A model generated the notes under the pieces. The model searched no databases. It was not told the DNA's origin and was given only the letters and a program-made list of their open reading frames with translations. Below are positions 14,714-27,800 of a stretch of 64,000 nt of DNA, one piece after another (positions within the stretch are counted from its first letter, which is position 1; the number at the start of each line of letters is the position of its first letter). Source of the DNA: Scatophagus argus. Its lineage: Eukaryota; Chordata; Actinopteri; Scatophagidae. Position numbers and translations under genes: made by a program. The stretch lies in NCBI RefSeq assembly GCF_020382885.2, contig NC_058513.1:8341774-8405773 (forward strand), in the 5' to 3' direction.

Positions 14714-14719
14714 CTTTAA
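14714..14719 (-). terminator. Candidate cox6b1 poly(A) signal (ATTAAA)
   Basis: ATTAAA on the minus strand lies about 185 nt after the cox6b1 stop. An alternative AATAAA lies at 14400-14405 (minus), almost back-to-back with the katnip signal at 14412-14417. Which is used cannot be decided from sequence. Confidence 0.35.
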
Positions 14720-14904
14720 TGCAGATTCTGCTGTACATTTCATGATATTTATAAGGAATGGCCATTCGGTTATAGAGTGCTCCGAGGACAGAGCATCAGT
14801 GGAGCAAAGGTGGTGATGGAGACACATGAACTCCCACCACTTGAACAAACATTCAGTTGAGAAGATTACATCTTCGCAGACCAACGGTTCTGGAGATGGC
14901 AGTG

Positions 14905-15869
14905 TTAGATTTTTCCTGGAAAGGTCCCCTCTGCTCTCTGGTCATCCCATTTTTGGACCTAATGGGACAAAATTTAAAACCTGTTTTAGGACGCAAACAT
15001 TCTTTTTGAATTCACAAAAGTTCAGTGAGTGAATTTTCCTTATTTGGCTTGAGAAATGTTTAAAGATAGAACATCTACATTGTGTAATTTTGACCCGAAC
15101 TCTTCATGTTGTTTTGATTCTCAGGGCGAAGCAGAGACTCACAGGAATGTGAGGAACGATCAAGTTGTTTGACCCCTACTAAACAAACTCAGCCCATAAA
15201 GGGGAAAGTACAATGTACATGTGTCCAGTATACTAGTCCTCCTTCCTGGGTGTCTGTACAGTGGTTTCTCTCATTAAAAATAAATACATAAAAATGATTT
15301 ACCCAGGAGATAGGGCAGAGTGATTTGTAGACCCTTTTGTACCAGTCACATGGGGTATTGTCAACTCCTTTGGCGTCCAGAGCTTTCTGGCAGCGGTGAT
15401 AGTCTATTAATAGAGAAACAAAAACAACAATGAATATTTATAAAAGCACATGGACTCAATCCAGGTTTCATGGTGAAGGGCCATGTCAGAAGCCCTTTGA
15501 GAAATCACCTTCAGCCCAGAGAGTCAGGATGAACACTCCTAAAGACCTGATTTAGGCTTCGAGGTGGACCTATTTCACCAGTCTTCAAGACTGCTTAGTA
15601 CATTGTTCATCAAATGTATAATCTACAATATTTTATTATATCTTAACATCTTAATGGAAGAGCAGGTCCTCATAGTTTTAATTGGTTGTTAAAAGAGTAT
15701 CTTCATGTACAAAGAAACGTAATGAACACAGCTTACTGCTTTGACCTTGACATGCAGTCTTACCCAGGTAGTTGGACCAGCAGTTCCTGGTCTGGTTCTG
15801 GTTGGGGAATCTGGCATCAAAGGGGGCAGTGCGATAATTCTCAAGTTTAGTCTTAATGTCCTCGGCCAT
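14905..15869 (-). CDS. cox6b1: Cytochrome c oxidase subunit 6B1
   Basis: This is a small intermembrane-space subunit of complex IV that bridges the two halves of the oxidase dimer. Three coding exons on the minus strand (15764-15869, 15303-15403, 14905-14958) give exactly 86 residues, the same length as human COX6B1. The protein starts [20 protein letters not shown] and ends [11 protein letters not shown]. Four cysteines at 30, 40, 54 and 65 form the CHCH twin pattern C-X9-C / C-X10-C, which is oxidised by the Mia40 pathway on import. The start is the ATG at 15869-15867; an upstream in-frame ATG (MTEVK...) would add four residues and is less likely. A non-coding first exon probably lies near 16634-16740. 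The sequence is far closer to COX6B1 than to the testis form COX6B2. The gene converges on katnip. Confidence 0.93.
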
Positions 15870-16633
15870 TTTCACCTCTGTCAAGAGAATATGAGCTCAT
15901 GGATACACAAAGGATTGTTTCGTTTCAAACGTATAGACCCATTTATTGTCAGATAGAGCGAGACTAACATGTATGCACCGACAGCTGTTGCACAGGTGTG
16001 CAGATAACCTGTGCGGTGTATGTACTGACTTCATATGGAGGGTCTGTAGCTGAGGATACGCAGCGACTACAGCCTCAGCAGAGGACCGCTATGGGGGGGT
16101 ATCGGGGTGCTGCATGCGGCACCTTAAGGATCTTTCTAGAAATGTAGCACTTCTGTCAAATACTCCTCTCACAGAGCAAATCTGTACCACAACACCTTAT
16201 TATATAGGCGGTCGACTGTCAAGCAAGCGCCTAATTATAGGATTCTTACCCCAAAATGCGAAAATCACATACGTGTTAAAACGATATTGGCAGGCGCCTT
16301 ATCAATAGCCTTGTTCACCAGGCCTATACAAGCATTTCCTCCTAACAACCCAGTTTCTGTTTCCTTTTCATTCGAACAAATAACAGGCTACTCTTAGTCT
16401 CCAAGGTGTTTAATAATACACTTAATAATACAGCTTGTGATAAGAGATTTAAATAGAAAAATCTACAAACGCAACTCAAATTGGTGTTCTCGTTTTCAGA
16501 CGCTGTGCGGCTGAGTCTTTTTTTTTTTTTTTTGTATTGTCTCAAAATATACACATTAAATTACACGAGGCGTGTGTTTTTAGAGAAATAGCTAAAAACA
16601 GAGAAGAAATGAAGACATGCAAGTTGACGTTAC
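15870..16633 (-). other. cox6b1 intron 1
   Basis: This lies between the coding start exon and the presumed 5' UTR exon. It contains a run of about 17 T at 16516-16532. No other gene is recognised. Confidence 0.4.
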
Positions 16634-16880
16634 CTTGTGTGATAGTTGCTGGCTGGGGCTCAAAGTGACTTTTATACCGGACGGTGAAAGTGTGTCGCTC
16701 CTCTGATAAGCAGCGCGCGCGCCTCACGCTACAGTGTGGAGACGTTAGCAGCCGTGCAGTGCGATCATAGAGGTATGGCCGCCTCAGGTCACATTGAAAT
16801 GACAGCTCACGGCTCGCACTGTCTGCTTCACATGCGGTGTTCGCACAGGTGACGTGCGGGGTGAACCGAGGTAGCCCGCG
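16634..16880 (-). promoter_or_regulatory. Probable cox6b1 first (non-coding) exon and CpG-rich promoter
   Basis: A good minus-strand donor (GTAACG, plus-strand gacgttac ending at 16633) is followed upstream by a CpG-rich patch with cgcgcgcgcc and several gcgc/acgt sites. This is consistent with a TATA-less housekeeping promoter for cox6b1. The exon limits are inferred; there is no transcript evidence. Confidence 0.45.
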
Positions 16881-18070
16881 AAGGCAGCATGTTTAATGTA
16901 AAGTGGTTTAAATCATGTTTCACACGCATCTGTTAACTTTTCTTCACAGGCGGAAGTATCCTGCCATTTCAGTGTATGTGTTAATTATTAATGGGTATTA
17001 ATGGTAGGCGGTAGGTGTTGTTCTTAAATGGAGGGATACAGGCAATGGTGCGTTATTTGTGCTCCAGATATTCTTTATTCGGAAGAAAATGTGAGCGGCT
17101 GGCAAATGCTCAGGTTCTCCAAACCAGGAACTCTGTCAAGGAATTACAGCAGCCAGGTCATGTGGGCCGATCTGTCTGTGAGTCATATCAAACTGTAGTA
17201 CAGGGTAGTAAAGAAAAGCGCACAGTCCTGTTGATGTCTGCACGGTTACAGCCCAAAGGAAATAAAAAACGGGCCAGTTTCATCTAACTTAAGGAGCAAT
17301 AACTTCACAATCCCTGCTTTTCTGGTAGGATGGCGAATGGATAAATGCATCTATCCAGCAGTCATCATGACAGTGCGGTTTGTGCGCCTTTCCGCCTCGT
17401 ATCGCGATCCCTTCCAGCCTTGTCCTGCCTTGCATGGTTTTCCAAAAAAAAAAAAAAATAGAGAAAGAAAGAAAAGTCAGGTACGACAGGCTTCGTGTCT
17501 CATGATCCGGCTATTTCCTTTCCTTATAGAGAGAGGCTTTCCATTCCCCAGAGTAATTGAGGAGGGCAGCAGTCGTGCGTCATGGTGACCTAACAACGCG
17601 ATGGAAATATTTAGGGAGTAAATTGTACTGAGCAACTCCCCTGTGATACGTGACTGACTTCAATACATTCATGGACAGTGAGACACACGGCGGCTCTGCC
17701 CGCGCTTTAGTGCGCATGGTCGCGGTGGTTTGTGTCCACGTTACACCACAAGAGGGCAGCAAAGGTTTGCTTTTCTGTTATGGATCATGACGCAAACGAT
17801 TTGAATTTATGGGGATGCTGGGCATTTCATTGCTTGCTATAAAATATTTAACAAGGCAATAGTTTAAAGAGATATTATAAATGACCAACAGTAGTTAATG
17901 AGATGACTATATATTGTAAATTAATATGCTTTTTTGGTCAGGCTTAATGGCACCATCCGTAGTGAAGAAAGAATAGCAAAGTCAGTGTTTCACCTCCTTT
18001 CAGAAAACACACAAGATTCATGATTAAATGTAAAAAGGAGCAGGAGACTAATAAAGTGCTCATGCTCTCA
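16881..18070. other. Intergenic region between cox6b1 and fam234a
   Basis: No gene is recognised. The longest open frame (17015-17287, plus, 90 codons) has no recognisable domain or splice partner. A poly(A) tract of about 15 lies near 17444-17458. The sequence is moderately CpG-containing up to about 17750 and AT-rich after that. Confidence 0.4.
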
Positions 18071-18082
18071 AATTAGGTTTGG

Positions 18083-18088
18083 TTTATT
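18083..18088 (-). terminator. Candidate fam234a poly(A) signal
   Basis: AATAAA on the minus strand lies about 1.1 kb after the fam234a stop. The intervening 18089-19176 holds no exon and reads as 3' UTR. Confidence 0.45.
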
Positions 18089-19176
18089 TGAAAGCTGCCA
18101 GTTATTTTCTGCTTACCGTATTAGCTCTCATAATAAGACATCTTTGAAATTACACCAAAGCTGTTATTTTAAAAATTATTTAATGCTGCAAAAAATTTAA
18201 AACACATCAAGTCAGAAAGAAAAGCCAGCTCCAACAAAGGCACATTCCACATCTTCAATATACTAATGTACAGCAAAAACAAGAGCCTCAATATCACTTA
18301 TCTAATATTCCCATCACTTAAAACATCTTTTTAAAGGAGTTGTGAACCCACAGCAATAACTCAATATTATGGAGAACCTTTGAGACTCAACATGGAGTGC
18401 AACAGAGGTTTAATCAGTGTGCATTTCAGAGCATCACTAGTTACAGCATCTTGGATTAAGTACGTAAGGAACATGCTTTTTATTAGAGACAACAGTACCA
18501 TTTAATAAAAGAAAGAAAACAAAAACAAACAAAAACCATAACCATGTTAAGTTTTCAGTAAGGTCAGAAGGGTTTCTGTCATCTTTCAAGTTTCAGTGTC
18601 CACATTTGTCTATACAGTTTGAGGAAATTTACCAAAAGAAAAGAAGCCCTATCACTGTATGAGCAATAAGGCTGCTATAATTTTAAATATTCAGAACTAG
18701 CACCTGTTGTTGCAGGCATCTGCTACCTTTAAAGCCCAGTGCGACATAAAGTTGCATAGATCTAAATAATAATCCAGCCTCTGCGATTAAAAAAAGAGCA
18801 TCGCTTTGATAGGTGAAAGTGCTCGAAAAAATACAGCACGGCAGGTCCTATGGTATATGGATCTATCAGCAGGAGAACAGCAATCTGTGCTACGTGATTG
18901 TCAGGGGCCAGTAGCTCTTTGGACACTAGATAAGATCAAACTCATGATAGTATGCAGTCAAGTCTGGAAATAAATGTCTGATTTGTCCAGTGGAGATTAA
19001 TGGAAGAACCCCATCAAAGCAAGTCAATCCAAGTCTCTAAACACAAAGGATTTGTTTTGGTTGTCAGCAGCTGGAAAGTCATAGCTAGTGTACACACTTT
19101 GGTTTTCGGAGTTCAGCTGTGCCAAAATGGGCTTAACACTGAGGACGTACTGCCCACGTTACAGTCGACCCTCTCA

Positions 19177-22100
19177 CTAATCGCTGAAGCGGAGACGGCT
19201 GAAGGCCTCTTTGATGTTGTCGTTGGTCTCTGAACCTCCGCCGGTGCCAATACGGAGCACGTTGCTGTGAGAGACGTCTTGCTTCATCTTTCGCTTGCTG
19301 AGGACCACCGTGCCTTCACTTCCCTCCTTCCCGGGACCTGTCAGCAGGATGTAGGCAGCATGGCGTCCATGCTCCAACAGTGTGGCTAAGTAAACACACA
19401 GATACAGGTCATACAAAGAGCTCTGTTTCCACATCCCTCCGACCACTTACATGTTGTAGGCGAATGATAATTTTGTCATAGAGCAAAAAGCACCTTTGAA
19501 TGTTACGATGTGGTCAACGGAACTGGTCGACTCAAGGAGAACTTTGGAATAGAGAGGATGGAGCATGTAAGAGCGCCGGTCGCTAATTAGCGGTACCTGG
19601 GTGGAAACATTTGAGTTCGATTAACATTTTGTGAGAAATCTGTTAACATCTTTCAGTAAAAGCAGAGTACTTACAGATGAGTTGGTCTCTGAGGGCATCA
19701 TGCCCCAAAACACGAAGATCGAGAAGGAGTTGGTGGTGTATATTGAGGCGGGTCGCGGCGAGTTAGGAGTAGCCAAGAGGTTCACTTCCCACAGCACACC
19801 ACCAGACTGCCCATCAAGAATTATAACCTACACACAAGGCAGACCGTGGTGCAGTTACTGGCACAGTTAATGATTCAACTAGATCAGCATATGAGAGATG
19901 ATACACACAGAAAATAAAATGTAAGAGAAATAAGACCAAACTTACCCTCTTTGTGTAGTTGCCAATATCGTCCTCGACCACAACATCGAGTACGCCGTCT
20001 TTGTTAAAGTGACCAAAGGAGGGCTCACTGTCAGGACGAGAAAAGGGGAGAAGACTTATGTGACTCAAGCCTGGCTATTACGACAACATATGGGTTACTA
20101 TGATATTTTAGGTCCTCTCCAAAGACAGTGTAACCATATCAGGGGCTGACAGGATTGTTGATCAGTACAAATGACTCGTAACACAATATGTTACTTTGTG
20201 TATTGTTTCATCAATGGACATTCAGTTAGATCTCCTTTATAATCACCTCTGGCTTACTTTTTCAACTGCACATATCTAACCATTATTCCAAATTCTGACT
20301 GGCAAACATAAGATGAGATAACAGTGATTTGTTTAAAAAGAATTTCAAAATATTTACTGGCCAATTATATGTTAATGTTCAACTCCAATATTCATTTTAA
20401 GGCTTGAACAGTTAACGTCATCACTTCATCTGCTGATTATTGTCTCAATAAATTCATCATTTGGGTTATGAAGTATCAGCAAACAGTGTAAAAAGCCCAC
20501 ACTAATGTACTGTATTGGACCAAAATCCAGCAACATTAAGATTACTGTCATAAAAGACCATTATCAAAATAGCTGCCAGCTGATTTTAATTAAACAACTG
20601 CTTATTTCCGCTTTAAGTAATTTGTACAGGCAATATAAAGTAACAAAGAGGAGGGTTACCTGAGGACTGAGCTGATATTGAACCTCCACAGCAGCTGCAA
20701 ATTCTTTCCACTGATTAATGCCACTTCCTTCCCAGTCACAAGCAGCAGATTGGGCAGATCATCTGTTTCTCCTGCTTTTAGCACTTGTCTCACTGAGTCA
20801 GACCTACAATGATAATGATAAATAGTAGTAAAAGTCTCAAGCTACAAGCGATATTCACCAGGTTAATGTCTTCTTACTCATAGATGGGTACAAGGCCAGA
20901 TGTTGGATTGGCATTCTTCTCCCAGTGTTTGTCCTTTTTGAGACCCTTCTCCATCCCTGCTTTAGCCTTGGCAGCGATCCTCCACAGTGCCCATCCATAC
21001 AAGCCAGTGTCTGTGAATAAGCACAAGATTACTCACTACTACATCAAGTTGTGAGTAAATCCAAGTGTATATATCTGTGTATCTGGTGGAACTTTTAGTT
21101 GTATTTTTATAAAATGAAACTAAAATGAGATGACAAACTGTCCAATAAGAATACAAATGGGACTTTGTGAGTGTATTAAAGTAAACTACTTCTACAGGCG
21201 CAAACGAAGCTGTGGCCCTGGTTTCCACCTGACATGAAAGAAGTATTTCACCAGTGGAGAGATGGTCTTTTCATAAAGCGTTGCTGTCTGCGCAACAGAA
21301 AGAAGTATTTTTAGACTGAAATGGGTGCTACGTGACCAGAGAAAACAGAGAAAAAGGCTGTGATTTTCCCTTGTGCTCCAAAGACAGAACACCTACCACT
21401 GAACTAGACCAGTAAACAACTCATGAACTCAGAGTTGTTTACTTGTGGTCAGATTGCCCAAGGCACATGTTGATGGCAGATATAAAGGAATACTGCAAGG
21501 TTACTGAGCAGGATGGCTGAAAGAGGAGTAAAGAGCTACAGATGATATATTGTTCATATTGTCCAGGACGTTTTTTTGATACAGTGCAATCAATTCACAT
21601 ACAAACCTTTTTGTAGTAGTACATAATGTGAACCCTCTGTAGTGCAATAAAGAAGATGATTGGCTGTCTCTGGGGAGTCAAGAACCACCGTAGAGCCAAT
21701 CTGAACACCCGTCTTCCCTGAGAGAAATACCACCTGAGTCTGCAGATATGATGAGAGATATGAAATTGGGTGAATTCTATTTTTCTGACACATCAGCATA
21801 TTGTTTCACTGCCAATGCTTATTATTTGCATATTTGATTCTGGTTACAGCAGATTGTTATTAAGAAAAATTCTAAAAAAACAATGTGATTCAATTCTTAC
21901 ATAGTCAGAAGTGAGCAAAGAAAGGAGATAAACGTGGGTGTGATGAATAAAAGTACTTGTATTTACCTGTGTGTTGTCAGATGCCACCAGAGCCACATCG
22001 ATGACCTTGTCCTCATCCAGATCTGGGACACTAAGAACAGGCACAGTGCTGTGCAGACCAGAAGGCTGATGCTGCTGCCACCTCACCTCACCTGTACACA

Positions 22101-23408
22101 CACACACACACCACATAGAAGCTCTCAATCTGACTGAGTTCATTCAATTTTATAACAAGATCTAAAGCTTTCTTTTTCGAGCAAGAAAGTTCATTCTTGA
22201 TCTTGAAGTGTATAAAGTATATCTATCTATCCTGGAAATAGCAGACAAAATAATCGTAACTCGAAGCTCACTTAGTAATTTTTCGCTGAGCTTTTAACTG
22301 CATCTCAGGGATCGTCAGGAAACTGACTCTACTCAGTGAGCAAAATACAACTTTCTTATCACCGAAACTTATTTCTTTAATGTTCACAATGCTTTAGATC
22401 TGTTGTTATTAGAATCTGACCTGAGGACACTATAAAAAAATGAAAGCAATACATAGACTGCAGCAATTTTCACAAAAACTCACTCTCTCAAAACTACAAG
22501 TTATTTTTGATGCTATGACTCCAAAGTAAAACTTGTGATGCACTTACACATACTGTAGTATTCATAATACAGAATACATTATATTTACATTAGTATATAT
22601 AGTACTTTCACTAACCAGTGTATTTGTCAATGGCTGTGAGTTGGTCAGAATGGGACAGCAAACAGTCCCAGGTTCTACTTGTGTCTCTGTCCAGACCACA
22701 CTGGGCCCAGTGGAACTCAGGTTCCAGCGGACGCTCCCACAGGGTTGCTCCATCTGTCCCATCCACTGCTAACACAAACACACATGGCGAGGGAAGACCT
22801 GGGGGAAAAAACAAAACAAAACATAGAACAACAGCATGTCTGAATTACTCAACAGAAACATAGAATACAGAGCCACCGTATAGAGAGTAATCCAACTCTT
22901 CTTTCTTCTTCTTCTCAGAAAAGTTAATTTAAGAACACTTTATACCTGCACCAGCACACGTCTTGTTCGGACTGGCTTCTGTGTTTCTGAGGATGAACAG
23001 GACATCCATCACCTTGTCCCTGCTTGCATCTTCAGTAGCTAAGAAGTCATAGGTTGCTACAATGGAAGAGAGCGTAATAGTTAGTCTGACATTTAAAACG
23101 CAAATACACTGTATACACAGAACGTAACTGTACACACCTGCTTCAGAAAAAGTCCTGTTCCAGGAAACAAGATACTGTGGTCTGACAGGACAGGGGATGA
23201 TGAAGGAGAAAGCAAACACTATGGTGAGGCATAGGAACAAGGAGAGGAAGAAGACTGCGGTTCGCCAGTGGGTCAGTTTAGCAAAACCCAAAACTTCTTT
23301 GCAGCTCTTCTTCTTCAGCTCTGTTGCTGATGGTGTCGTTCCTGTCTCTACCCCGTCCTCTCCTCTCTTCAGAGGGTCACCCTCTGTGGCAGCACCTGCG
23401 GTCTCCAT
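19177..23408 (-). CDS. fam234a: FAM234A (ITFG3), type II membrane glycoprotein with FG-GAP-like repeats
   Basis: Its function is poorly known; the family has one membrane span and a large outer beta-propeller-like domain. Minus-strand coding exons: 23138-23408, 22946-23056, 22616-22798, 21967-22091, 21607-21739, 20878-21010, 20660-20803, 19946-20029 region (82 nt, 19946-20027), 19675-19827, 19494-19596, 19177-19385. Phases agree and give 548 residues (human about 552). A cytosolic tail is followed by a hydrophobic span at about residues 50-71, then an N-glycosylation sequon (NRT, residues 84-86). ATYDFLATEDASRDKVMDV and the C-terminal HGRHAAYILLTGP and FSRLRFSD match the human protein as I remember it. 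FNKDGVLDVV resembles the Ca-binding loop of FG-GAP repeats. The gene is head-to-head with luc7l, as LUC7L and FAM234A are in human 16p13.3. The 5' UTR exon is not located. Confidence 0.93.
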
Positions 23409-24805
23409 TGTCGCCTCAATGCATTACCGGCCCACAGATCTACTCCACAGGAAAAAGAGCTTCCAGTAAATCCCTACCTCAAAATAATGCTGGTTTTCAA
23501 TATACATTTAACTGACAAAATCCTGTTTAATGACTTCACAGTTAACACTCTTATCACGGCATACAATTTGCTTCTGCATCTGTCTCACTATGGAGTCAAC
23601 TACTAACATGCATACGTCAAAGTAACCAGCAATAATAACAGACCAAACTCGCTGGCATTATATGAAAAAATACCGAAGGCAGCAATGTCTGTCAGTCCAG
23701 CTAGTTCTGCTGCATCAACCTTTGTGGATCTAAGCCTATTCAGAGGTGCCAGCACTGAGTCCAGATATTTCTCAACACAAAAACAACAAACCCATAATGA
23801 ACTATTATTATCACATTGGCTGGCACACCCTGTTACGTTTCCCCTACTCAACGGCGTATTACTCTTAGAACTACGTGTTACCAGCTTAACACAATACAGA
23901 AAGCTATCAAAATCATTTAAAAGTCAGTGAGTTTACCACACGATGTTATGCAAGTAGCCGCAAGAATACCTGCTCCGAGTAGTTCAGTGTCGGATAGCTA
24001 TCACTGTTAGCTAGCTTTGGTTGAGAAAGTTCACGGTTAACACATAGTTAAGTTGCTAACTTGTTGAACAAAGCCCTGGTACTGCAAAATCCTTAATACA
24101 GCGTAACATTATCACCAATGTCTAGTCACTTGAAGTTCAATGTCCACTGCAAGAACACCTCGAGAAAAGTTTCTTACTTTATGGTCCAATGTAGTGTTGG
24201 GTGGTCACTGGTGCGGCTAACTGTGGGTAGTAGGCCTGACACACCAACAAAGCTGCTTGTCAACCCTAGCTACGTAAACAAATCACAGGCAAGTCCACTG
24301 TTGTAGTGTGGTTTCATTGCCTTAAGTTTGTCTCTCGGGCAAAGCTTTCTCCTTGCCTACATTAAAGGTTTAGAGACCGAACAATGTCATAACCCCAAAC
24401 TACGGCACCAACGTAAATACCAGCCTTCTCTAACCTAAACATGAATGTAACTTATAGTTAAGGGTCTAACAATGAACCATAATATATGAAGAACCGCTGC
24501 CTGAAAGGCAAAGCTCAGGGCGTATGGACCCACTGAAATTAGGCAGTTGTGATTGGTCAAGTTACTTGTTCTTAAATGCTGTGATTGGTCAGATCACACC
24601 AATCTCCCTCCTATGACTTTCAAACAACAGGGCCTATCGTCATTTCCTTAATGTAAAACGGAAACTGGCCCGTCCACGAATTTGAGAAAATCTTCGAGCG
24701 GTGATGCTTGGACGAATAAATAATCATATAACCTAAGAGAAATACTAAAGAATTGTTTTCAGTAGCTAAATTTTTTATAGCACTATCGACTGGAGGTCCA
24801 CGACA
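23409..24805. promoter_or_regulatory. Divergent fam234a / luc7l intergenic region
   Basis: The two start codons face away from each other across 1.4 kb. The stretch should hold a non-coding fam234a first exon and both promoters. Two similar tgtgattggtca motifs (CCAAT-box type) lie near 24548-24592, about 200-260 bp before the luc7l ATG, a usual place for NF-Y sites. No TATA box stands out. Positions of transcription starts are inferred. Confidence 0.5.
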
Positions 24806-27800
24806 ATGTCTGCCCAAGCTCAAATGAGAGCTTTGCTCGACCAGCTAATGGGAACAGCGAGGGATGGTGAGTTGCCGTAGCATGCTAGCTAGCTAGCTAG
24901 CCAAGATGGAGCCACTGCTGAGGATGGCTTGTGTTGGTGTGTGATGGACAGGTCTGCATGAATGGATGTAACGTTACTGCAGAGGGCTGTGTAAACTACA
25001 GTAAACTTACAGTCAAGCAGAGTTTACGGATTAACATTAGGACTTAATGTTTGTATCCATTTTGGCTTATTTTAATTTTTTAAAAAAGTTACCACGCTTA
25101 TAGTTTCGGCCTTACCACCTTTCCGTTAACTGATTCTTAGCTAACGTTAATAACTAACGCTACTGTTTGTACTGAAGTTACGGAACCTCCAGGCGCCATG
25201 CTACTTAGCATTGAACGATATTCAGAATTTTATCAGACCCTGGAATGAACTAATTTACAACAAGTTCAGTTGTAATATTTTTAGTGGTTATTAAAGGATT
25301 CAAATCCCTATAAAATGAATACGTGAAATTTAAAGTTCCGTATTCATGATCTTAATCGAGACCCACAAGTAGGTTACGATCAACAGAGCTCTATTTGAAA
25401 TATCTAAAGTAAAATTATTTATTATACAGCAGAATACCCTTGTAAAAGTACAACATTTACCACAGAAATTTAATAATTGTAATAACAGATTGTAATGATC
25501 TCTAGTTGCATGCTCCTGAGTTTAGGCAAACTATGCACCAGGCCATTTACTTGGTACTGTGGGTGTGCAGTCAACCGTTTTTGGATCGAAATCGGGCTTG
25601 AAGGCGTCAGTCAACTTTTTGTGCGAACTGTAGAAATCGCGATATTTAGTGTCCTCGTATTTCACGTGACCTCATTCACTAGCAAGTTAGTGGTACGTGA
25701 ACATACCAATAGAGTGCTGTAGCCAGTTAGATGGCAATGCTGATTGACCAAATTAATTCATTTGACTCTTCCTTGGGGAAACAATGCAACCTGCGCTGTA
25801 GATAGCGGCATGGCAGACGAGAAAGATGTGCAAAGAGAACCATCGTTAATGAAAGACGTTTGAAAGAAAATTAGAGGTTATTTCAAATGTTGTACATCGT
25901 GAATCTAATTAAATGGATCATGATATCATGTTTTGGCCAGATCACCCACCCCTGCCTGTTTATAAATAAGTAAATTACTACTACTATCATTAATAATAAT
26001 TGGTTATGAACCTGATAAATCTAAAACTGCCTAAAATGAAGTAGTATTATCTTGGCAGTATAACCGCTATTAAGTTGGACTTTTGACATGCTAAAATGAA
26101 ATTATTAATGATTGAACCCAGCCTATTGGATACAGACATTAAAAGGTAACTCACCTGTCAAGTCTGATTGTAATGGGCCTAAAATGACAGCTTCATGCTG
26201 CCCTGCCATTTTATAAATAAGATGTTCATCCTGACAGTTGATAGAATAGAACTACAGCCCTGTGGATTATCTTTTACCAAGTTGATAATTCGATCTGTAC
26301 AGTGAATTTGTGTTGTGAGCTTGTGGGTGTATGTGTGATGAGATTGATATCAAATTCTTCCCATACATTTGTTGCATACAAACTGAACAATTGTGGCCCC
26401 TTTATTTTATTCATTAAGGTTCAGTGTATCTTTGCCAGCCTACATCAATCTGCAAAGGAGTTGCAGAAAAGCCTCATGTTCATCGAGCCGTGAGTCACAC
26501 ATAATTTTTAAAGCTGTTATGATGAATATCCAAACAATTTGTTTGCCTTCCGGAAGTTATTGTAGCCTTTTTGTAATCACACAAATGGGTATATCTTCAG
26601 TGGCAATAGAATTGCAATTTGGATTAATACTATGCAGCTTGAGCTAAAACGTCTGGTCGCGCTGAATCCAAACGTGCAGTTTTCCATTAGACGTCTGTTA
26701 TCAGAAGGCAATTTTAGCAGTCTTCGAAACAAAAACTTTGCACACATCGTTTACAATCTGACTTGTGTATGACTCCCAACTTCTTACTACAGGTATGGGC
26801 AAGAAAACTGTTCCCATTTATACTTTTCTACAGCGGGTTTAAAATTCTGCTGCTGAGGTCTTGAAGATGCAGAAGGGTACAGTATATGGTGCAGATCGCA
26901 GTGTGTATAAACTAAATTTTTTTTCTTGGATTTCTTTTGTATTTTTGTTTTGAATTTCCTCTCAATGTTTCTTATTTGTAAAAGGCTTGGCTGGAACATT
27001 TGTCTGACATGTTTACATTTATTGTCACAATCTTAACAGCCAATTGTGTTGCAGTCTAAAGAACCCTTCAAAATAAAGGTAGCTCTGTTCACACCAGTTA
27101 GCATCAAGAATATAGTTATTCTCTAGGATCGTGCCCCTTTTAGCCTAATCTCGTAATACTCCACATTTAAAGAGTGGACACTGAGCCTTGTCACAAGTTA
27201 AACTGATTTGAGGCTCTAATATAGCCACTTTTTATTGAGGCTTGGGTAAGGTAAGCACCAGGAATAAGAGTAAGGTCCACATGTATGCACACATGTAACT
27301 TTTACTTCAGTCTTGACACATACGTAGATAATTAAAAATGGTCTAAGCATGTTATTCTAATGAAGTAAATGCAAAACTTTGACAATCAAATATAAGACTT
27401 GGTTTTCCCTCTTGTAGGTGGGCACAAAATGCTTGAATGCAGATATAGTGACACATCTGCCCAATGAATATCGTGCATTTACAGTATTGTATACTAAAGC
27501 ACTGGATACTTCGCCCCTGCTAACAAGTATGTGAGGTCTTTCTCACTGGTTGTTCTTTGGATTGTTTCAGGGGATGAGACGCGACAGAGGGTCAAGTTCA
27601 CTGATGAGCGTGTCTGCAAAAGTCACCTTCTGAACTGCTGTCCTCATGACATCCTGTCTGGAACGGTAAGTGGCTTGTAATTTAGGTCTGACCACCCCAA
27701 AACAATTCTAGTACTTAAGAAAAGAGGAAAAGCTAAATCATGTACTCTCAATAATCTTCACTCATATGATGCGTTGTTTGAGTCATGTCTGCTTGTGTTT

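Noticed and set aside
17015-17287. 90-codon plus-strand open frame between cox6b1 and fam234a
   Set aside because: No domain, no recognised homologue, no splice partner.
21229-21283. Possible extra fam234a exon (LYEKTISPLVKYFF) on the minus strand
   Set aside because: It has plausible splice ends, but inclusion breaks the phase into the next exon (20878-21010), which joins correctly to 21607 without it. Chance frame or poison exon at most.
25801-25863. Short MADEKDVQREPSLMKDV-like frame in luc7l intron 1, suggestive of a decayed hAT/ZBED element
   Set aside because: Only about 17 codons and no inverted ends or transposase motifs found; too little to call.
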